DNA from: Isoptericola sp. AK164
Lineage (GTDB): Bacteria; Actinomycetota; Actinomycetes; Actinomycetales; Cellulomonadaceae
NCBI RefSeq assembly: GCF_029643425.1
Contig: NZ_CP119106.1
Coordinates: forward strand, 1,364,001 to 1,428,000
Direction of reading: 5' to 3'
DNA length: 64,000 nt
Shown: piece after piece, positions 47,451 through 57,323 of the stretch
Numbering within the stretch: the stretch's first letter is position 1
Layout: every line of letters begins with the position of its first letter
Notes under the pieces: model-generated
Databases searched by the model: none
What the model was told of the DNA's origin: nothing
Seen by the model: only the letters and a program-made list of their open reading frames with translations
Position numbers and translations under genes: made by a program

Positions 47451-48467
47451 ATGGCACGCGACGACGGAACGACCCAGGACGAGGCCACCGCCGAGGCACC
47501 CGGTGCCGCACGCAACCCGTTCCGCCGGGTGTGGTGGCTCCCCGTGCTCCGGGGGATCTCCTACATCGTGCTCGGTCTGCTGCTCATGATCGAGCCGCTC
47601 GAGGAGCTGGAGATCCTGCGCCTGCTCATCGGGATCTTCCTCGCCTTCGACGGCGTGCTGGTCCTGGTCCAGTGGCTGGTGCACCGCCGGCAGGTCGGCT
47701 CGGCCTGGTGGCTCGCCCAGGCCGGGGTCAACCTCGGCTTCGGCGCCGCCGTCGCCCTGTGGCCCGAGCTGTCGCCGACGCCGTTGTACTACGTGCTCGC
47801 GGTCTGGACGATCGTGCTGGGCATCGTGGCGATCATCGGCGGTGCGGCGCTGTCGAGGAACCGGGACCTCGGCTGGCCGTGGATGGTCGCGTTCGGCATC
47901 ACGGCCGCCCTCTTCGGCCTCCTGCTCGTGACGCGGCCGCTGGACTCCTTCGACGTCCTGCGGCTGGTGACGATCGTCTTCGCGCTGTTCGCCTTCGTGG
48001 CCGGATCGCTGAACATCGTCTCCGGGTTCGCCGTCCGCTCGGTGTCGCGCGAGCTGCAGGGCCTGCGCGAGCAGGCCGAACGCGTGGGGGTCGTGGTCAC
48101 CGGTGGCTCCGTGCTCGGCGCCGCCAACCCGCAGGCCGCGCCCGCCCGTGCCGCCGGCCCGCGTCCCGCGCCCGGCGGCCAGGAGGTCGGCGCGACGTCG
48201 GCCGGTGACGCTCCCGGGACGCCGTCGACGCCCCGGGACGAGGCGGCCTCGCCGACCGCGGCACCGGACGGCGGGACCGGTGCTCCCGCCGCCGAGGGGA
48301 CGGGTACGCCCTCCGAGGGCGGCACCCCGCCCGCGCCCGACGCCCCGTCCGGCCCGGACGGACCGTCCGGCGAGGACAGCCCCGCGACGGGCACGCCCGC
48401 GGACGGCGAGGACCCGGGCGCGGGGTCGCCCGGAGGGACCACCGGCCGGTGGCGCCGCCGCCCCTGA
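47451..48467 (+). CDS. HdeD/DUF308 family membrane protein with long disordered tail
   Basis: The 338-residue protein has six hydrophobic helices (residues about 28-205), in the pattern LRGISYIVLGLLLMIEPL, LLIGIFLAFDGVLVLVQWL, AGVNLGFGAAVALWP typical of HdeD-like DUF308 proteins. HdeD in E. coli is linked to acid resistance; function here is unknown. Residues about 225-338 are a Pro/Gly/Ala/Asp/Ser-rich tail ending WRRRP. The ATG follows GAAGGGCTCGC. It is convergent with the next GNAT gene (3-nt gap). Confidence 0.82.
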   Translation: MARDDGTTQDEATAEAPGAARNPFRRVWWLPVLRGISYIVLGLLLMIEPLEELEILRLLIGIFLAFDGVLVLVQWLVHRRQVGSAWWLAQAGVNLGFGAAVALWPELSPTPLYYVLAVWTIVLGIVAIIGGAALSRNRDLGWPWMVAFGITAALFGLLLVTRPLDSFDVLRLVTIVFALFAFVAGSLNIVSGFAVRSVSRELQGLREQAERVGVVVTGGSVLGAANPQAAPARAAGPRPAPGGQEVGATSAGDAPGTPSTPRDEAASPTAAPDGGTGAPAAEGTGTPSEGGTPPAPDAPSGPDGPSGEDSPATGTPADGEDPGAGSPGGTTGRWRRRP

Positions 48468-48470
48468 GGC

Positions 48471-48977
48471 TCAGATCGTGGCGGACCAGCGCCGCTCGAC
48501 GACGTCGCGGACCCCGGTGGCCAGGGCGCGCTCCGTGCCGTCGGGACCGAGGCCCGAGGAGGACAGGAACCGTTCACGGCCGTCGTCGCCGTCGAGCACC
48601 CAGGTGACGACCTCGGACTCGCCGTCGGTCCGCAGCCGGTCCACGGCCGCGGCCAGCAGCCGTGAGCCGTGACCGCCGCGCCGGGCGTGGGGCGCCACCT
48701 CCAGGGACATCACCTGGCCCGGGGCGACGGCGGCGAAGCCGACGACCGTCGGTCCGTCCAGGGCGACGAGCACGGCGAAGCCGGGACCCGGCGGCCGGGA
48801 GATCGCGTCGGCCCACCGGTCGGTCATCGCCGTGGTGTCCAGGGCGTCGACGGCGCCCCCGAGCACGTCGGCGTGCGTGGTGCGCCAGGCCTCGACCTGG
48901 ATGCGGGTGACGGCCTCCTCGTCGCCGGGGACGGCGGGGCGCACCGAGACGTCGGCGGTCTCCTGGAACAATGCCAT
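48471..48977 (-). CDS. GNAT family N-acetyltransferase
   Basis: The 168-residue single-domain acetyltransferase has SVRPAVPGDEEAVTRIQVEAWRTTH at the start and the acetyl-CoA site SLEVAPHARRGGHGSRLLAAA. The substrate is unknown. TAGGGT (48989-48984) ends 6 nt before the ATG, a leaderless-type arrangement. No neighbour points to a pathway. Confidence 0.85.
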   Translation of the reverse strand: MALFQETADVSVRPAVPGDEEAVTRIQVEAWRTTHADVLGGAVDALDTTAMTDRWADAISRPPGPGFAVLVALDGPTVVGFAAVAPGQVMSLEVAPHARRGGHGSRLLAAAVDRLRTDGESEVVTWVLDGDDGRERFLSSSGLGPDGTERALATGVRDVVERRWSATI

Positions 48978-48998
48978 CGGGCCACCCTAGTGGGCCGC

Positions 48999-49319
48999 TC
49001 AGCCCCAGCCGAGCGCGCGCAGGCCCGCGGCCACGGCGGCGGCGACCACGATGACCACGACGAAGGGTGCGCGCAGCGCGAGCGCTGCCGCCGCGGCGGC
49101 CAGCGCCGGCACGCGCGCGTCCACCGTGAGAGCAGGGCCGGTGGCGAAGGTCTGCACCACCACGAGGGCCACGAGCAGCGCTACCGTGACCAGCCCCGAG
49201 GTGCGCTGCACCCGGTCGGTGGCCAGCCAGTGCTGCGGGACGAGGTGGCCCGCGAGCTTCAGGGCGAAGCTCGCCACGGAGGCGACCAGCACGGTCGCCC
49301 ACAGCACGGTCGGGGTCAT
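48999..49319 (-). CDS. azlD: AzlD-like branched-chain amino acid transport subunit
   Basis: This 106-residue protein has three to four hydrophobic helices (TPTVLWATVLVASVASFALKL, LVTVALLVALVVVQTF). It pairs with AzlC to export branched-chain amino acids in characterised systems. Its ATG overlaps the azlC stop (ATGA), confirming a two-gene unit. Specificity is inferred from family only. Confidence 0.85.
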   Translation of the reverse strand: MTPTVLWATVLVASVASFALKLAGHLVPQHWLATDRVQRTSGLVTVALLVALVVVQTFATGPALTVDARVPALAAAAAALALRAPFVVVIVVAAAVAAGLRALGWG

Positions 49320-50017
49320 CGCGCACCTCCACGCCGGGCACGGGGTGCGGGGGACAGGAACCCGGCCGCGATCGCCGCGGCGGCCGCACCCAGCACGGGG
49401 ATGCCCGCGGGGGTCACCGGGACCAGGGCGGCGGAGACGACGACGGCGAGAGCGGCCACCAGGCGGGCGTCGCGGGAGGCCAGGCGCGGCCAGACGAGCG
49501 CGAGGAAGGCGGCCCCGGCGGCCGCGTCCAGACCCCAGGCCCGCGGGTCCCCGAGCGCGTCGCCGGCCAGGGCCCCGAGCAGGCTGCAGACATTCCACAG
49601 CACGAAGACGCCCAGCCCGGTGGCCCAGAACCCGACCCGTACGGCCTGCGGGTCGCGCTGGGCCACCGCGACCGCGGTCGACTCGTCGATCGTGACCTGC
49701 GCGGCCGCCCAGCGGCGCCACCCGCGCACGTCGAGCAGCGGGGAGACCACCGCGCCGTAGAGGGTGTTGCGCACGCCGAGCAGGCTCGACGTCGCCACGG
49801 CGGCCAGCGGGGAGCCGCCGGCGGCCACGACCCCGACGAGGGCGAACTGCGAGCCGCCCGAGAAGAGCAGCAGGCTCAGCGCGGCGGTCTGGGCCACGGT
49901 CAGACCCGCGACCACCGCCAGCGCGCCGAACGAGACGCCGTAGAGCCCGGTGGCCACAGAGACGCTGACGCCCTGGCGGACGGCGGCCGAGACCGCGGGG
50001 GAGCGGGGGCGGGACAC
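49316..50017 (-). CDS. azlC: AzlC-like branched-chain amino acid permease, large subunit
   Basis: The 233-residue integral membrane protein has the AzlC pattern GVSFGALAVVAGLTVAQTAALSLLLFSGGSQFALVGVVAAGG and LGVRNTLYGAVVSPLL. The start is GTG. It forms a two-gene unit with azlD. BrnFE/AzlCD exporters of Corynebacterium and Bacillus export Ile, Leu, Val and Met; no Lrp-type regulator is next to the pair here. Confidence 0.87.
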   Translation of the reverse strand: MSRPRSPAVSAAVRQGVSVSVATGLYGVSFGALAVVAGLTVAQTAALSLLLFSGGSQFALVGVVAAGGSPLAAVATSSLLGVRNTLYGAVVSPLLDVRGWRRWAAAQVTIDESTAVAVAQRDPQAVRVGFWATGLGVFVLWNVCSLLGALAGDALGDPRAWGLDAAAGAAFLALVWPRLASRDARLVAALAVVVSAALVPVTPAGIPVLGAAAAAIAAGFLSPAPRARRGGAR

Positions 50018-50048
50018 CGGGTCATCGAACCACGGGACCCGCGGCCGG

Positions 50049-51518
50049 TCACATCGCCACGTACACGGTCTCGAGGTACTCCTCGAGACCGGCCTCGCCG
50101 CCCTCGCGGCCCAGCCCGGACTGCTTGGTGCCGCCGAACGGCGCGCTCGCGTCGCTGACCATGCCCCGGTTCACCCCGATCATGCCCGCGTCCAGCTCGT
50201 GCGCCGCGCGCATCGCCAGGTCCAGGTCGCGGGTGTAGGCGTAGGCCGCCAGCCCGTAGGGCGTGTCGTTGGCCAGGGCGATGCCCTCGTCGTCGTCGGC
50301 GAACGCGACCACGGGGGCCACGGGCCCGAAGATCTCCTCGTGCACGCAGCACGCGTCCCGGGCGACGTCGGCGAGCACCGTGGGCGGGTAGAAGTAGCCG
50401 GGGCCGGCGGGGCGCTGCCCCCCGGTGACCACGCGGGCGCCGTGGTCCACGGCGTCGGCGACCAGCGCGTGCACGGAGTCCACCGCGTCGGCACCGATGA
50501 GCGGCCCGACGTCGTTGCCCTCGGCGCCGGGCCCCACGGTCAGGTCGGCGAAGCGCGCACCGAGGCGGTCGGCGAACTCGGTGGCCAGCGACTCGTGCAC
50601 CAGGAAGCGGTTGGCCGCCACGCACGACTGGCCGCCGTTGCGCAGCTTGGCCACGGCCGCACCGTCCACGGCGGCCTCGAGGTCGGCGTCGCCGAAGACG
50701 ACGAACGGCGCGTTGCCGCCCAGCTCCATCGAGCAGGACAGAACCTGGTCTGCCGCCTGGGCCAGCAGCCGCCGCCCGACACCCGTGGACCCGGTGAACG
50801 ACAGCTTGCGCAACCGGTCGTCCGCCAGCAGCGGGCCCGTGACGTCCCCGGCCGAGGAGGTGGGGACGACGTTGACGACGCCGGCGGGCAGCCCGCGGCG
50901 CTCCAGCTCGTCACGCAGGATCTCGGCCACGGCGAGGGTGGTCAGCGGGGTGAGCTGGGCCGGCTTGATCACGACCGGGCACCCGGCGGCCAGGGCGGGA
51001 CCGATCTTGCGCGTCGCCATCGCGATGGGGAAGTTCCACGGGGTGATGAGCAGCGCCGGCCCCACCGGCCGCCGGTGGACGAGCTGCTGGTTCGCGCCGG
51101 CCGGTGCGCGGCGCAGCAGGCCGGGCGCGCGCACCGCCTCCTCGGCGAACCAGCGGAGGAACTCGGCGCCGTAGGCGACCTCGGCGCGCGACTCGGCGAG
51201 GGTCTTGCCGCACTCGGCGGTGATGAGGGCGGCCAGCTGCTCGGCGCGGGCGGTGACGGTCTCGAAGGCGGCCCGCAGCAGCTCGGCGCGCTCGCGCGGG
51301 GCGACCCGCGCCCACTCCGGGGCGGCCGCGTGCGCCGCGGCCAGGGCCGCCTCGCCGTCCTCGGGACCGGCGTCCGCCACCGAGCACAGGGTCTCCTCGG
51401 TCGCCGGGTCGACGACCTCGAACGTGCCGCCGCCGGTGGCCGCACGCCAGCGGCCGTCGACGAGCACCTCGGTCGGGACGTCACGGACGGGAGAGGTGGT
51501 CGGCGTCGTCGCAGTCAT
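50049..51518 (-). CDS. NAD(P)-dependent succinate-semialdehyde dehydrogenase-like aldehyde dehydrogenase
   Basis: This 489-residue ALDH has the catalytic Cys299 (GGQSCVAANRF), Glu265 (MELGGNAPFVVF), the Asn in ITPWNFPIAM and FTGSTGVGRRL. The pattern is that of GabD/SSADH type, which oxidises succinate semialdehyde to succinate, though the substrate cannot be proved. No GABA aminotransferase is next to it. CATACT (51530-51525) ends 6 nt before the ATG. It is divergent from dapA and the last gene of the accessory stretch. Confidence 0.87.
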   Translation of the reverse strand: MTATTPTTSPVRDVPTEVLVDGRWRAATGGGTFEVVDPATEETLCSVADAGPEDGEAALAAAHAAAPEWARVAPRERAELLRAAFETVTARAEQLAALITAECGKTLAESRAEVAYGAEFLRWFAEEAVRAPGLLRRAPAGANQQLVHRRPVGPALLITPWNFPIAMATRKIGPALAAGCPVVIKPAQLTPLTTLAVAEILRDELERRGLPAGVVNVVPTSSAGDVTGPLLADDRLRKLSFTGSTGVGRRLLAQAADQVLSCSMELGGNAPFVVFGDADLEAAVDGAAVAKLRNGGQSCVAANRFLVHESLATEFADRLGARFADLTVGPGAEGNDVGPLIGADAVDSVHALVADAVDHGARVVTGGQRPAGPGYFYPPTVLADVARDACCVHEEIFGPVAPVVAFADDDEGIALANDTPYGLAAYAYTRDLDLAMRAAHELDAGMIGVNRGMVSDASAPFGGTKQSGLGREGGEAGLEEYLETVYVAM

Positions 51519-51672
51519 ACGGCCAGTATGTGACGCGCGTCGCGGCACCGCAGCAGCGCGTGCGGCCGCCCGGGCCCTCGGCCCGGGGCCGCGCCGTCGC
51601 GCCGACGACACGCCGTGCGACAGCCGCTGGACAGCGCCGCCGCCGCGACCCCTCGACAGGTACGGTGTTCCC

Positions 51673-52596
51673 ATGACGCTGCCCGGTACCCCTGCGCGCC
51701 CTTTCGGCGCCGTGCTCACCGCAATGGTCACGCCCATGTCGGGGTCGGGCGCGATCGATCTCGACGCCGCTGCGCAGCTCGCGACGCGGCTCGTGGACGC
51801 GGGCAACGACGGCCTCGTGCTGTCGGGCACCACGGGCGAGGCGCCCGTGACGCACGCCCCGGAGAAGGCCGACCTGGTGCGCGCCGTCGTCGAGGCCGTC
51901 GGTGACCGGGCGACCGTCCTGTCCGGTGCCGGTTCGAACGACACGGCGCACGCCGTGCGCATGGCCGAGCAGGCGGCCGAGGCCGGCGCCGACGGGCTCC
52001 TCGTCGTCTCGCCGTACTACTCCCGCCCCACCCAGGAGGGGCTGTACCAGCACTTCGCGACGGTGGCCGACTCCACCGACCTGCCGGTCATGCTCTACGA
52101 CATCCCCGGCCGGGCCGGGGTGCGCATCGCACCCGCGACGTACGAGCGGATCTCCGCCCACCCCCGCGTGGTGGCCACCAAGGACGCCACCGGGGACGTG
52201 GGCTCGGTGCCCGCGCTGCAGCGGCTGACCGGCCTGGCCTGGTACTCCGGCGACGACGGGCTCCTGCTGCCCTTCCTCGCCCACGGCGCGGCGGGGATCG
52301 TCTCGGTCTCCGCGCACCTCGTCGGCGACCGGTTCGCCGAGGTCGTGCGGCGCTTCGACGCCGGCGACCACGTCGGTGCGCTCGAGGTCTTCAACACGAC
52401 GATGCCCGTGCTGGCCGCCATGAACGGCGCCGGCGCGCAGGCCGTCATGGTCAAGGCCGCCCTCGAGCTGCTCGGCGTCCACGACAACCGCGAGCTGCGC
52501 CTGCCGAACGTCGCCGCCACGGACGACGACGTCGCCGCGGTGCGCGCCGCCCTCATCGCCGGCGGGGTCATGGAACCCGCCACCACACCCCAGTAA
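51673..52596 (+). CDS. dapA: 4-hydroxy-tetrahydrodipicolinate synthase
   Basis: The 307-residue TIM-barrel enzyme condenses pyruvate with aspartate semialdehyde in lysine and diaminopimelate synthesis. The Schiff-base Lys is in VVATKDATGD, the Tyr in VMLYDIPGRAG and the loop GTTGEAPV is present. ATG 51673 is preceded by TACGGT (51661-51666) with a 6-nt gap. RNase J follows after 21 nt, the usual order. Confidence 0.97.
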   Translation: MTLPGTPARPFGAVLTAMVTPMSGSGAIDLDAAAQLATRLVDAGNDGLVLSGTTGEAPVTHAPEKADLVRAVVEAVGDRATVLSGAGSNDTAHAVRMAEQAAEAGADGLLVVSPYYSRPTQEGLYQHFATVADSTDLPVMLYDIPGRAGVRIAPATYERISAHPRVVATKDATGDVGSVPALQRLTGLAWYSGDDGLLLPFLAHGAAGIVSVSAHLVGDRFAEVVRRFDAGDHVGALEVFNTTMPVLAAMNGAGAQAVMVKAALELLGVHDNRELRLPNVAATDDDVAAVRAALIAGGVMEPATTPQ

Positions 52597-52617
52597 CGAC
52601 ACAGGCCAGGAGGCCCC

Positions 52618-54303
52618 GTGAGTCACCCTCACCCCGAACTTCCCCTGCCCCCCGAGCTGCCGGCCGACGGTCTGCGGATCGTCGCCCTCGGCGGGCTGGG
52701 AGAGGTCGGCCGCAACATGGCCGTCCTCGAGCACCGCGGACGGCTGCTCATCATCGACTGCGGCGTCCTCTTCCCGGAGGACCACCAGCCCGGCGTCGAC
52801 CTCATCCTGCCCGACTTCGAGTACATCGCCGACCGCATGGACGACGTCGAGGCGATCGTGCTCACCCACGGCCACGAGGACCACATCGGTGCCGTGCCGT
52901 ACCTGCTGCGCCTGCGCCGCGACATCCCGATCTACGGCTCGCAGCTGACGCTGGCGTTCATCGAGGCCAAGCTCAAGGAGCACCGCATCAAGCCGGTCAC
53001 CCACGTGGTGGCCGAGGGCGACTCCGTGCAGCTCGGGGAGTTCGGCTGCGAGTTCGTGGCCGTCAACCACTCCATCCCGGACGCGCTCGCCGTGGCCGTC
53101 ACCACGGCCGCCGGTACCGTGCTGCACACGGGCGACTTCAAGATGGACCAGCTGCCCCTGGACGGTCGCGTCACCGACCTGCGGGCCTTCGCCCGGCTCG
53201 GCGAGAAGGGGGTCGACCTGTTCATGGTCGACTCCACCAACGCGGAGGTCCCCGGCTTCGTCACCAACGAGGCGGAGATCGGACCGGTGCTGGACAACGT
53301 CTTCGCCCAGGCGGAGAAGCGCATCGTCGTCGCCTCGTTCTCCTCCCACGTGCACCGCGTCCAGCAGGTCCTCAACGCCGCGCACGCCCACGGGCGCAAG
53401 GTCGCGTTCGTCGGCCGCTCGATGGTGCGCAACATGGGGATCGCCGCCGAGCTCGGCTACCTCGACGTCCCGCCCGGTGTGCTCATCGAGCTCAAGCAGG
53501 CCACCAACCTGCCCGACGACCAGGTGGTCTACATGAGCACCGGGTCGCAGGGCGAGCCCATGGCGGCGCTGAGCCGCATGGCGAACGGCGACCACAAGGT
53601 CAACGTCGGCCACGGCGACACCGTGATCCTCGCCTCGTCGCTCATCCCGGGCAACGAGAACTCCGTGTTCCGCGTCATCAACGGACTGACCCGGCTCGGC
53701 GCGCGCGTGGTGCACTCCGGCAACGCCAAGGTGCACGTCTCCGGGCACGCCAGCGCCGGCGAGCTGCTGTACTGCTACAACATCCTGCGGCCCAAGAACG
53801 TCATGCCGGTGCACGGCGAGGTGCGCCACCTCGTGGCCAACGCGGCGCTCGCGGTCAAGACCGGGGTCCCCGCCGACCGCGTCGTGCTCGCCGAGGACGG
53901 CGTCGTCGTCGACCTCGTGGACGGCAAGGCCGCCGTGGTGGGCGCGGTCCCGTGCGGGTACGTGTTCGTGGACGGCTCCTCGGTCGGCGAGGTGACCGAG
54001 AGCGAGCTGAAGGACCGTCGCACGCTCGGCGAGGAGGGCTTCGTGTCCGTCTTCGCCGTGGTCGACACCGCCACGGGCAAGGTGCTCGCCGGGCCGCAGC
54101 TCCTGGCGCGCGGCATGGCCGAGGACGACGCCGTGTTCTCCGAGATCCAGCCGGACGTGGTCCAGGCCCTCGAGGACGCGATCGCCGGCGGCGCCACCGA
54201 CACCTACCAGCTCCAGCAGATCATGCGGCGCGTCATCGGCCGCTGGGTCAACCGGCGTCTGCGCCGCCGCCCGATGATCGTCCCCGTCGTCGTCGAAGCC
54301 TGA
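52618..54303 (+). CDS. rnj: Ribonuclease J
   Basis: The 561-residue metallo-beta-lactamase/beta-CASP nuclease has the zinc motif HGHEDH (residues 84-89) in VLTHGHEDHIGAVPYLL. Other metal ligands are in VNHSIPDA, LHTGDFK and HVSGHAS. It acts as endo- and 5'-3' exoribonuclease in mRNA decay and rRNA maturation. GTG 52618 follows CCAGGAGGCCCC. The 3' flank holds a tandem repeat (54307-54431). Confidence 0.97.
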   Translation: MSHPHPELPLPPELPADGLRIVALGGLGEVGRNMAVLEHRGRLLIIDCGVLFPEDHQPGVDLILPDFEYIADRMDDVEAIVLTHGHEDHIGAVPYLLRLRRDIPIYGSQLTLAFIEAKLKEHRIKPVTHVVAEGDSVQLGEFGCEFVAVNHSIPDALAVAVTTAAGTVLHTGDFKMDQLPLDGRVTDLRAFARLGEKGVDLFMVDSTNAEVPGFVTNEAEIGPVLDNVFAQAEKRIVVASFSSHVHRVQQVLNAAHAHGRKVAFVGRSMVRNMGIAAELGYLDVPPGVLIELKQATNLPDDQVVYMSTGSQGEPMAALSRMANGDHKVNVGHGDTVILASSLIPGNENSVFRVINGLTRLGARVVHSGNAKVHVSGHASAGELLYCYNILRPKNVMPVHGEVRHLVANAALAVKTGVPADRVVLAEDGVVVDLVDGKAAVVGAVPCGYVFVDGSSVGEVTESELKDRRTLGEEGFVSVFAVVDTATGKVLAGPQLLARGMAEDDAVFSEIQPDVVQALEDAIAGGATDTYQLQQIMRRVIGRWVNRRLRRRPMIVPVVVEA

Positions 54304-54306
54304 GCC

Positions 54307-54431
54307 TGAGACGGAGCGAGCGTGCGAGCGCAGGCGCAGGCTGACCGGGGGGCCGGGGTCTGAGTCGGAGCGAGCGTGCGAGCGCAGGCGCAGGCTGACC
54401 GGGGGACCGGGGTCTGAGTCGGAGCGAACGG
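54307..54431 (+). repeat. 54-bp tandem repeat between rnj and ftsK (2.3 copies)
   Basis: Copy 1 is 54307-54360, copy 2 is 54361-54414 (52 of 54 bases identical), and 54415-54431 begins a third copy that soon diverges. The unit begins TGAGTCGGAGCGAGCGTGCG. Its length is a multiple of three, but it is not part of a credible gene on either strand. No clear stem or promoter in it. Confidence 0.9.
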
Positions 54432-54489
54432 ACACGCGACGCCGACGTGCGGCGTCGTGACCAGGGTCGCGGGTACCGTGGTGACCATC

Positions 54490-57285
54490 ATGGCGACCCG
54501 GATCCCTGCCCGGAAGACTTCCGGGACCTCGCGGTCGACGGCCCGTACGGGGCGCAGCGCCTCCGTGTCCGCGCCGTCACGCAGCACGTCCGCGCGCTCG
54601 TCGTCGCGCTCCTCCACGGGCCGGTCCTCCACGGGCCGGTCCTCCGGGGCGCGCGGCGGGCGCTCGTCCGGCTCCGCCCGGAACCGTCGGCGGACCGGGC
54701 CACCGTGGCCCGTGAAGATGGTGCGCGGCGCCTACCTGGGCGTCGCGCACGGCCTGGGTGCCCTGACCCGCACGATCACCAAGGGAGCGAGAGACCTGGA
54801 ACCCGAGCACCGCCGAGACGGCGTCGCCTTCTTCCTCATCGCGATCGCCCTCGTCGTGGCGGCCCGCGAGTGGTGGGGCATCCCCGGGGCCTTCGGCACC
54901 TGGGTCCACGCGGTCGTCGCCGGGACGGTCGGGCTGGCGGGCGTCGCGATCCCCGTCCTGCTCATCTGGATCGGCGTGCGGATCATGCGTCACCCCGAGC
55001 GGGGCCACGCCAACTCCCGCGTGGCCATCGGGGTGAGCCTGCTCGTGGTCTCCGTCTGCTCGCTGGTGGCCATCGCCGAGGACACCCCGTCCCCGCGGGA
55101 CGGGTTCGACCAGGTGCAGGACGCCGGCGGCATCATCGGCTACCTCGCGGCGACGCCCGTCGTCATCGGCGTCACGGCGTGGGTGGCCGTGCCGTTGTTC
55201 CTGCTGCTCGGCTTCTTCGGGCTCCTCGTCGTCACCGCGACCCCCGTGCACCGCATCCCCGAACGGGTGCGGGGGCTGTACGACCGCCTCACGGGCAACC
55301 ACGGCTCCGCCGCGGACGACGGCGGGCTCGAGCTCGCCGACGGCGTCTCCCAGCACGACGGCACCGACGAGAAGCCCGCCCGCAAGAAGCGCACCAAGCG
55401 GGTGCGCTCCACCCGCGCCGAGCGCGCCGCGAAGGCGGCCGCCGGCGACCTCGACGAGTACGCCGGCGACCAGGCCTTCGACAAGGCGGCCACCCTCGAC
55501 CCGGCCGGCCCGTCGGCGCCGGCCGGCGCCGACGACCCGGGGGCGACCCAGGTGATCGCCACGGGGGCGACGGCGTCGCCAGCCCCGGCGGACAGCGCCC
55601 CAGCGGCGCCGTCGGGGCCGGCCGCACCGGAGCCGTTGCCCGCTCCCCAGGGGCGGGCGGAGCAGCCGATGCTCTCCGGCGACACGGTCTACCTGCTGCC
55701 GTCGGAGGACGCGCTGGTCCAGGGCGCGCCGCACAAGAGCCGCTCGGCGGCCAACGACCGCGTGGTGGCCGCCCTCGAGCAGACCTTCGAGCAGTTCGGC
55801 GTGGACGCCCAGGTCACCAACTTCACCCGGGGGCCCACGGTCACCCGGTACGAGGTGGAGGTCGGCCCGAAGACCAAGGTCGAGCGCATCACCGGGCTGA
55901 GCAACAACATCGCCTACGCGGTCGCCAGCGCCGACGTGCGGATCCTGTCGCCGATCCCCGGCAAGTCCGCGATCGGCATCGAGATCCCGAACACCGACCG
56001 CGAGACGGTCGTGCTCGGGGACGTGCTGCGATCGTCGGCGGCCCGCCGCACCGAGCACCCGATGGTCATGGGTGTGGGCAAGGACGTCGAGGGCGGTTTC
56101 GTCGTGGCGAACCTGGCCAAGATGCCGCACATCCTCGTCGCCGGTGCGACCGGCGCCGGCAAGTCGAGCTTCATCAACTCGATGATCACCTCGATCCTCA
56201 TGCGTGCCACCCCCGAGCAGGTGCGACTGATCCTCGTCGACCCCAAGCGGGTCGAGCTCACGCTGTACGAGGGCATCCCGCACCTGATCACGCCGATCAT
56301 CACGAGCCCGAAGAAGGCGGCCGAGGCGCTGGACTGGGTCGTGCGCGAGATGGACGCCCGGTACGACGACCTGGCGACGTTCGGGTACAAGCACATCGAC
56401 GACTTCAACGCCGCCGTGCGGGCCGGCAAGGTGACGCCGCCGCCGGGCTCCGAGCGCAAGGTCGCCGCCTACCCGTACCTGCTGGTCGTCGTGGACGAGC
56501 TCGCCGACCTGATGATGGTCGCGCCGCGGGACGTCGAGGCCGCGATCCAGCGCATCACCCAGCTCGCGCGGGCCGCGGGCATCCACCTCGTGCTGGCCAC
56601 GCAGCGTCCCTCCGTGGACGTCGTGACCGGTCTGATCAAGGCGAACGTGCCCTCGCGGCTGGCGTTCGCGACGTCGTCCCTGGCCGACTCCCGCGTCGTG
56701 CTCGACCAGCCGGGCGCCGAGAAGCTCATCGGTCAGGGTGACGCGCTGTTCCTGCCGATGGGCGCCTCCAAGCCGATGCGCGTCCAGGGGGCGTGGGTCA
56801 GCGAGTCGGAGGTGCACGCCGTCACCGAGCACGTGAAGTCGCAGCTCAAGCCGATCTACCGCGAGGACGTCACCGCCCCGGCGGCCGCCAAGAAGCAGAT
56901 CGACGAGGACATCGGCGACGACCTCGACGTGCTGCTGCAGGCGACCGAGCTCGTGGTGTCGACGCAGTTCGGTTCGACGTCGATGCTGCAGCGCAAGCTG
57001 CGCGTCGGGTTCGCCAAGGCCGGCCGGCTGATGGACCTGCTCGAGTCGCGCGAGATCGTCGGACCCTCCGAGGGGTCGAAGGCGCGCGAGGTGCTCGTCC
57101 AGCCCGAGTCCCTGTCGTCCGCGCTCGCCCTGATCCGCGGGGAGACGCCGTCCGCCTACGACCAGGACGCCGAGACCGCGGCCTCGGGGGACCGGTACTC
57201 CGACGGCACCGACGGTCACCGGCCGCCCACGGCGACCGACTACCACGACGGCGCCGACACCGACGCCGAGCACCCCGTCCGCTGA
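54490..57285 (+). CDS. ftsK: DNA translocase FtsK
   Basis: The 931-residue septal motor pumps chromosomal DNA at division and activates Xer recombination. After a basic Ser/Arg/Thr-rich N-terminus (about 75 residues) come four membrane segments (about 115-265), a linker, the RecA-like motor with Walker [14 protein letters not shown] near residue 553 and Walker [14 protein letters not shown], and the C-terminal gamma DNA-reading domain ([20 protein letters not shown]). ATG 54490 is my choice; TACCGT (54474-54479) lies 10 nt before it and GTG 54481 is an alternative. Confidence 0.95.
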   Translation: MATRIPARKTSGTSRSTARTGRSASVSAPSRSTSARSSSRSSTGRSSTGRSSGARGGRSSGSARNRRRTGPPWPVKMVRGAYLGVAHGLGALTRTITKGARDLEPEHRRDGVAFFLIAIALVVAAREWWGIPGAFGTWVHAVVAGTVGLAGVAIPVLLIWIGVRIMRHPERGHANSRVAIGVSLLVVSVCSLVAIAEDTPSPRDGFDQVQDAGGIIGYLAATPVVIGVTAWVAVPLFLLLGFFGLLVVTATPVHRIPERVRGLYDRLTGNHGSAADDGGLELADGVSQHDGTDEKPARKKRTKRVRSTRAERAAKAAAGDLDEYAGDQAFDKAATLDPAGPSAPAGADDPGATQVIATGATASPAPADSAPAAPSGPAAPEPLPAPQGRAEQPMLSGDTVYLLPSEDALVQGAPHKSRSAANDRVVAALEQTFEQFGVDAQVTNFTRGPTVTRYEVEVGPKTKVERITGLSNNIAYAVASADVRILSPIPGKSAIGIEIPNTDRETVVLGDVLRSSAARRTEHPMVMGVGKDVEGGFVVANLAKMPHILVAGATGAGKSSFINSMITSILMRATPEQVRLILVDPKRVELTLYEGIPHLITPIITSPKKAAEALDWVVREMDARYDDLATFGYKHIDDFNAAVRAGKVTPPPGSERKVAAYPYLLVVVDELADLMMVAPRDVEAAIQRITQLARAAGIHLVLATQRPSVDVVTGLIKANVPSRLAFATSSLADSRVVLDQPGAEKLIGQGDALFLPMGASKPMRVQGAWVSESEVHAVTEHVKSQLKPIYREDVTAPAAAKKQIDEDIGDDLDVLLQATELVVSTQFGSTSMLQRKLRVGFAKAGRLMDLLESREIVGPSEGSKAREVLVQPESLSSALALIRGETPSAYDQDAETAASGDRYSDGTDGHRPPTATDYHDGADTDAEHPVR

Positions 57286-57323
57286 GCTCCTCGTCCACCG
57301 GGCCCCGGGGGCGGGCTCAGCGG
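57279..57323. terminator. Bidirectional hairpin between ftsK and the CapA-like gene
   Basis: CCGCTGAGC (57279-57287) pairs with GCTCAGCGG (57315-57323). Both convergent stop codons lie in the arms, so it may end both transcripts. Confidence 0.45.

Noticed and set aside
41605-51518. A single new multi-gene system
   Set aside because: The genes run in mixed directions with separate promoter-like elements and belong to unrelated transport and enzyme families; only the permease-GH3-TetR set forms a functional group of a known kind.
54307-54431. CRISPR-like array
   Set aside because: Repeats are directly adjacent with no unique spacers and only 2.3 copies; no cas genes.
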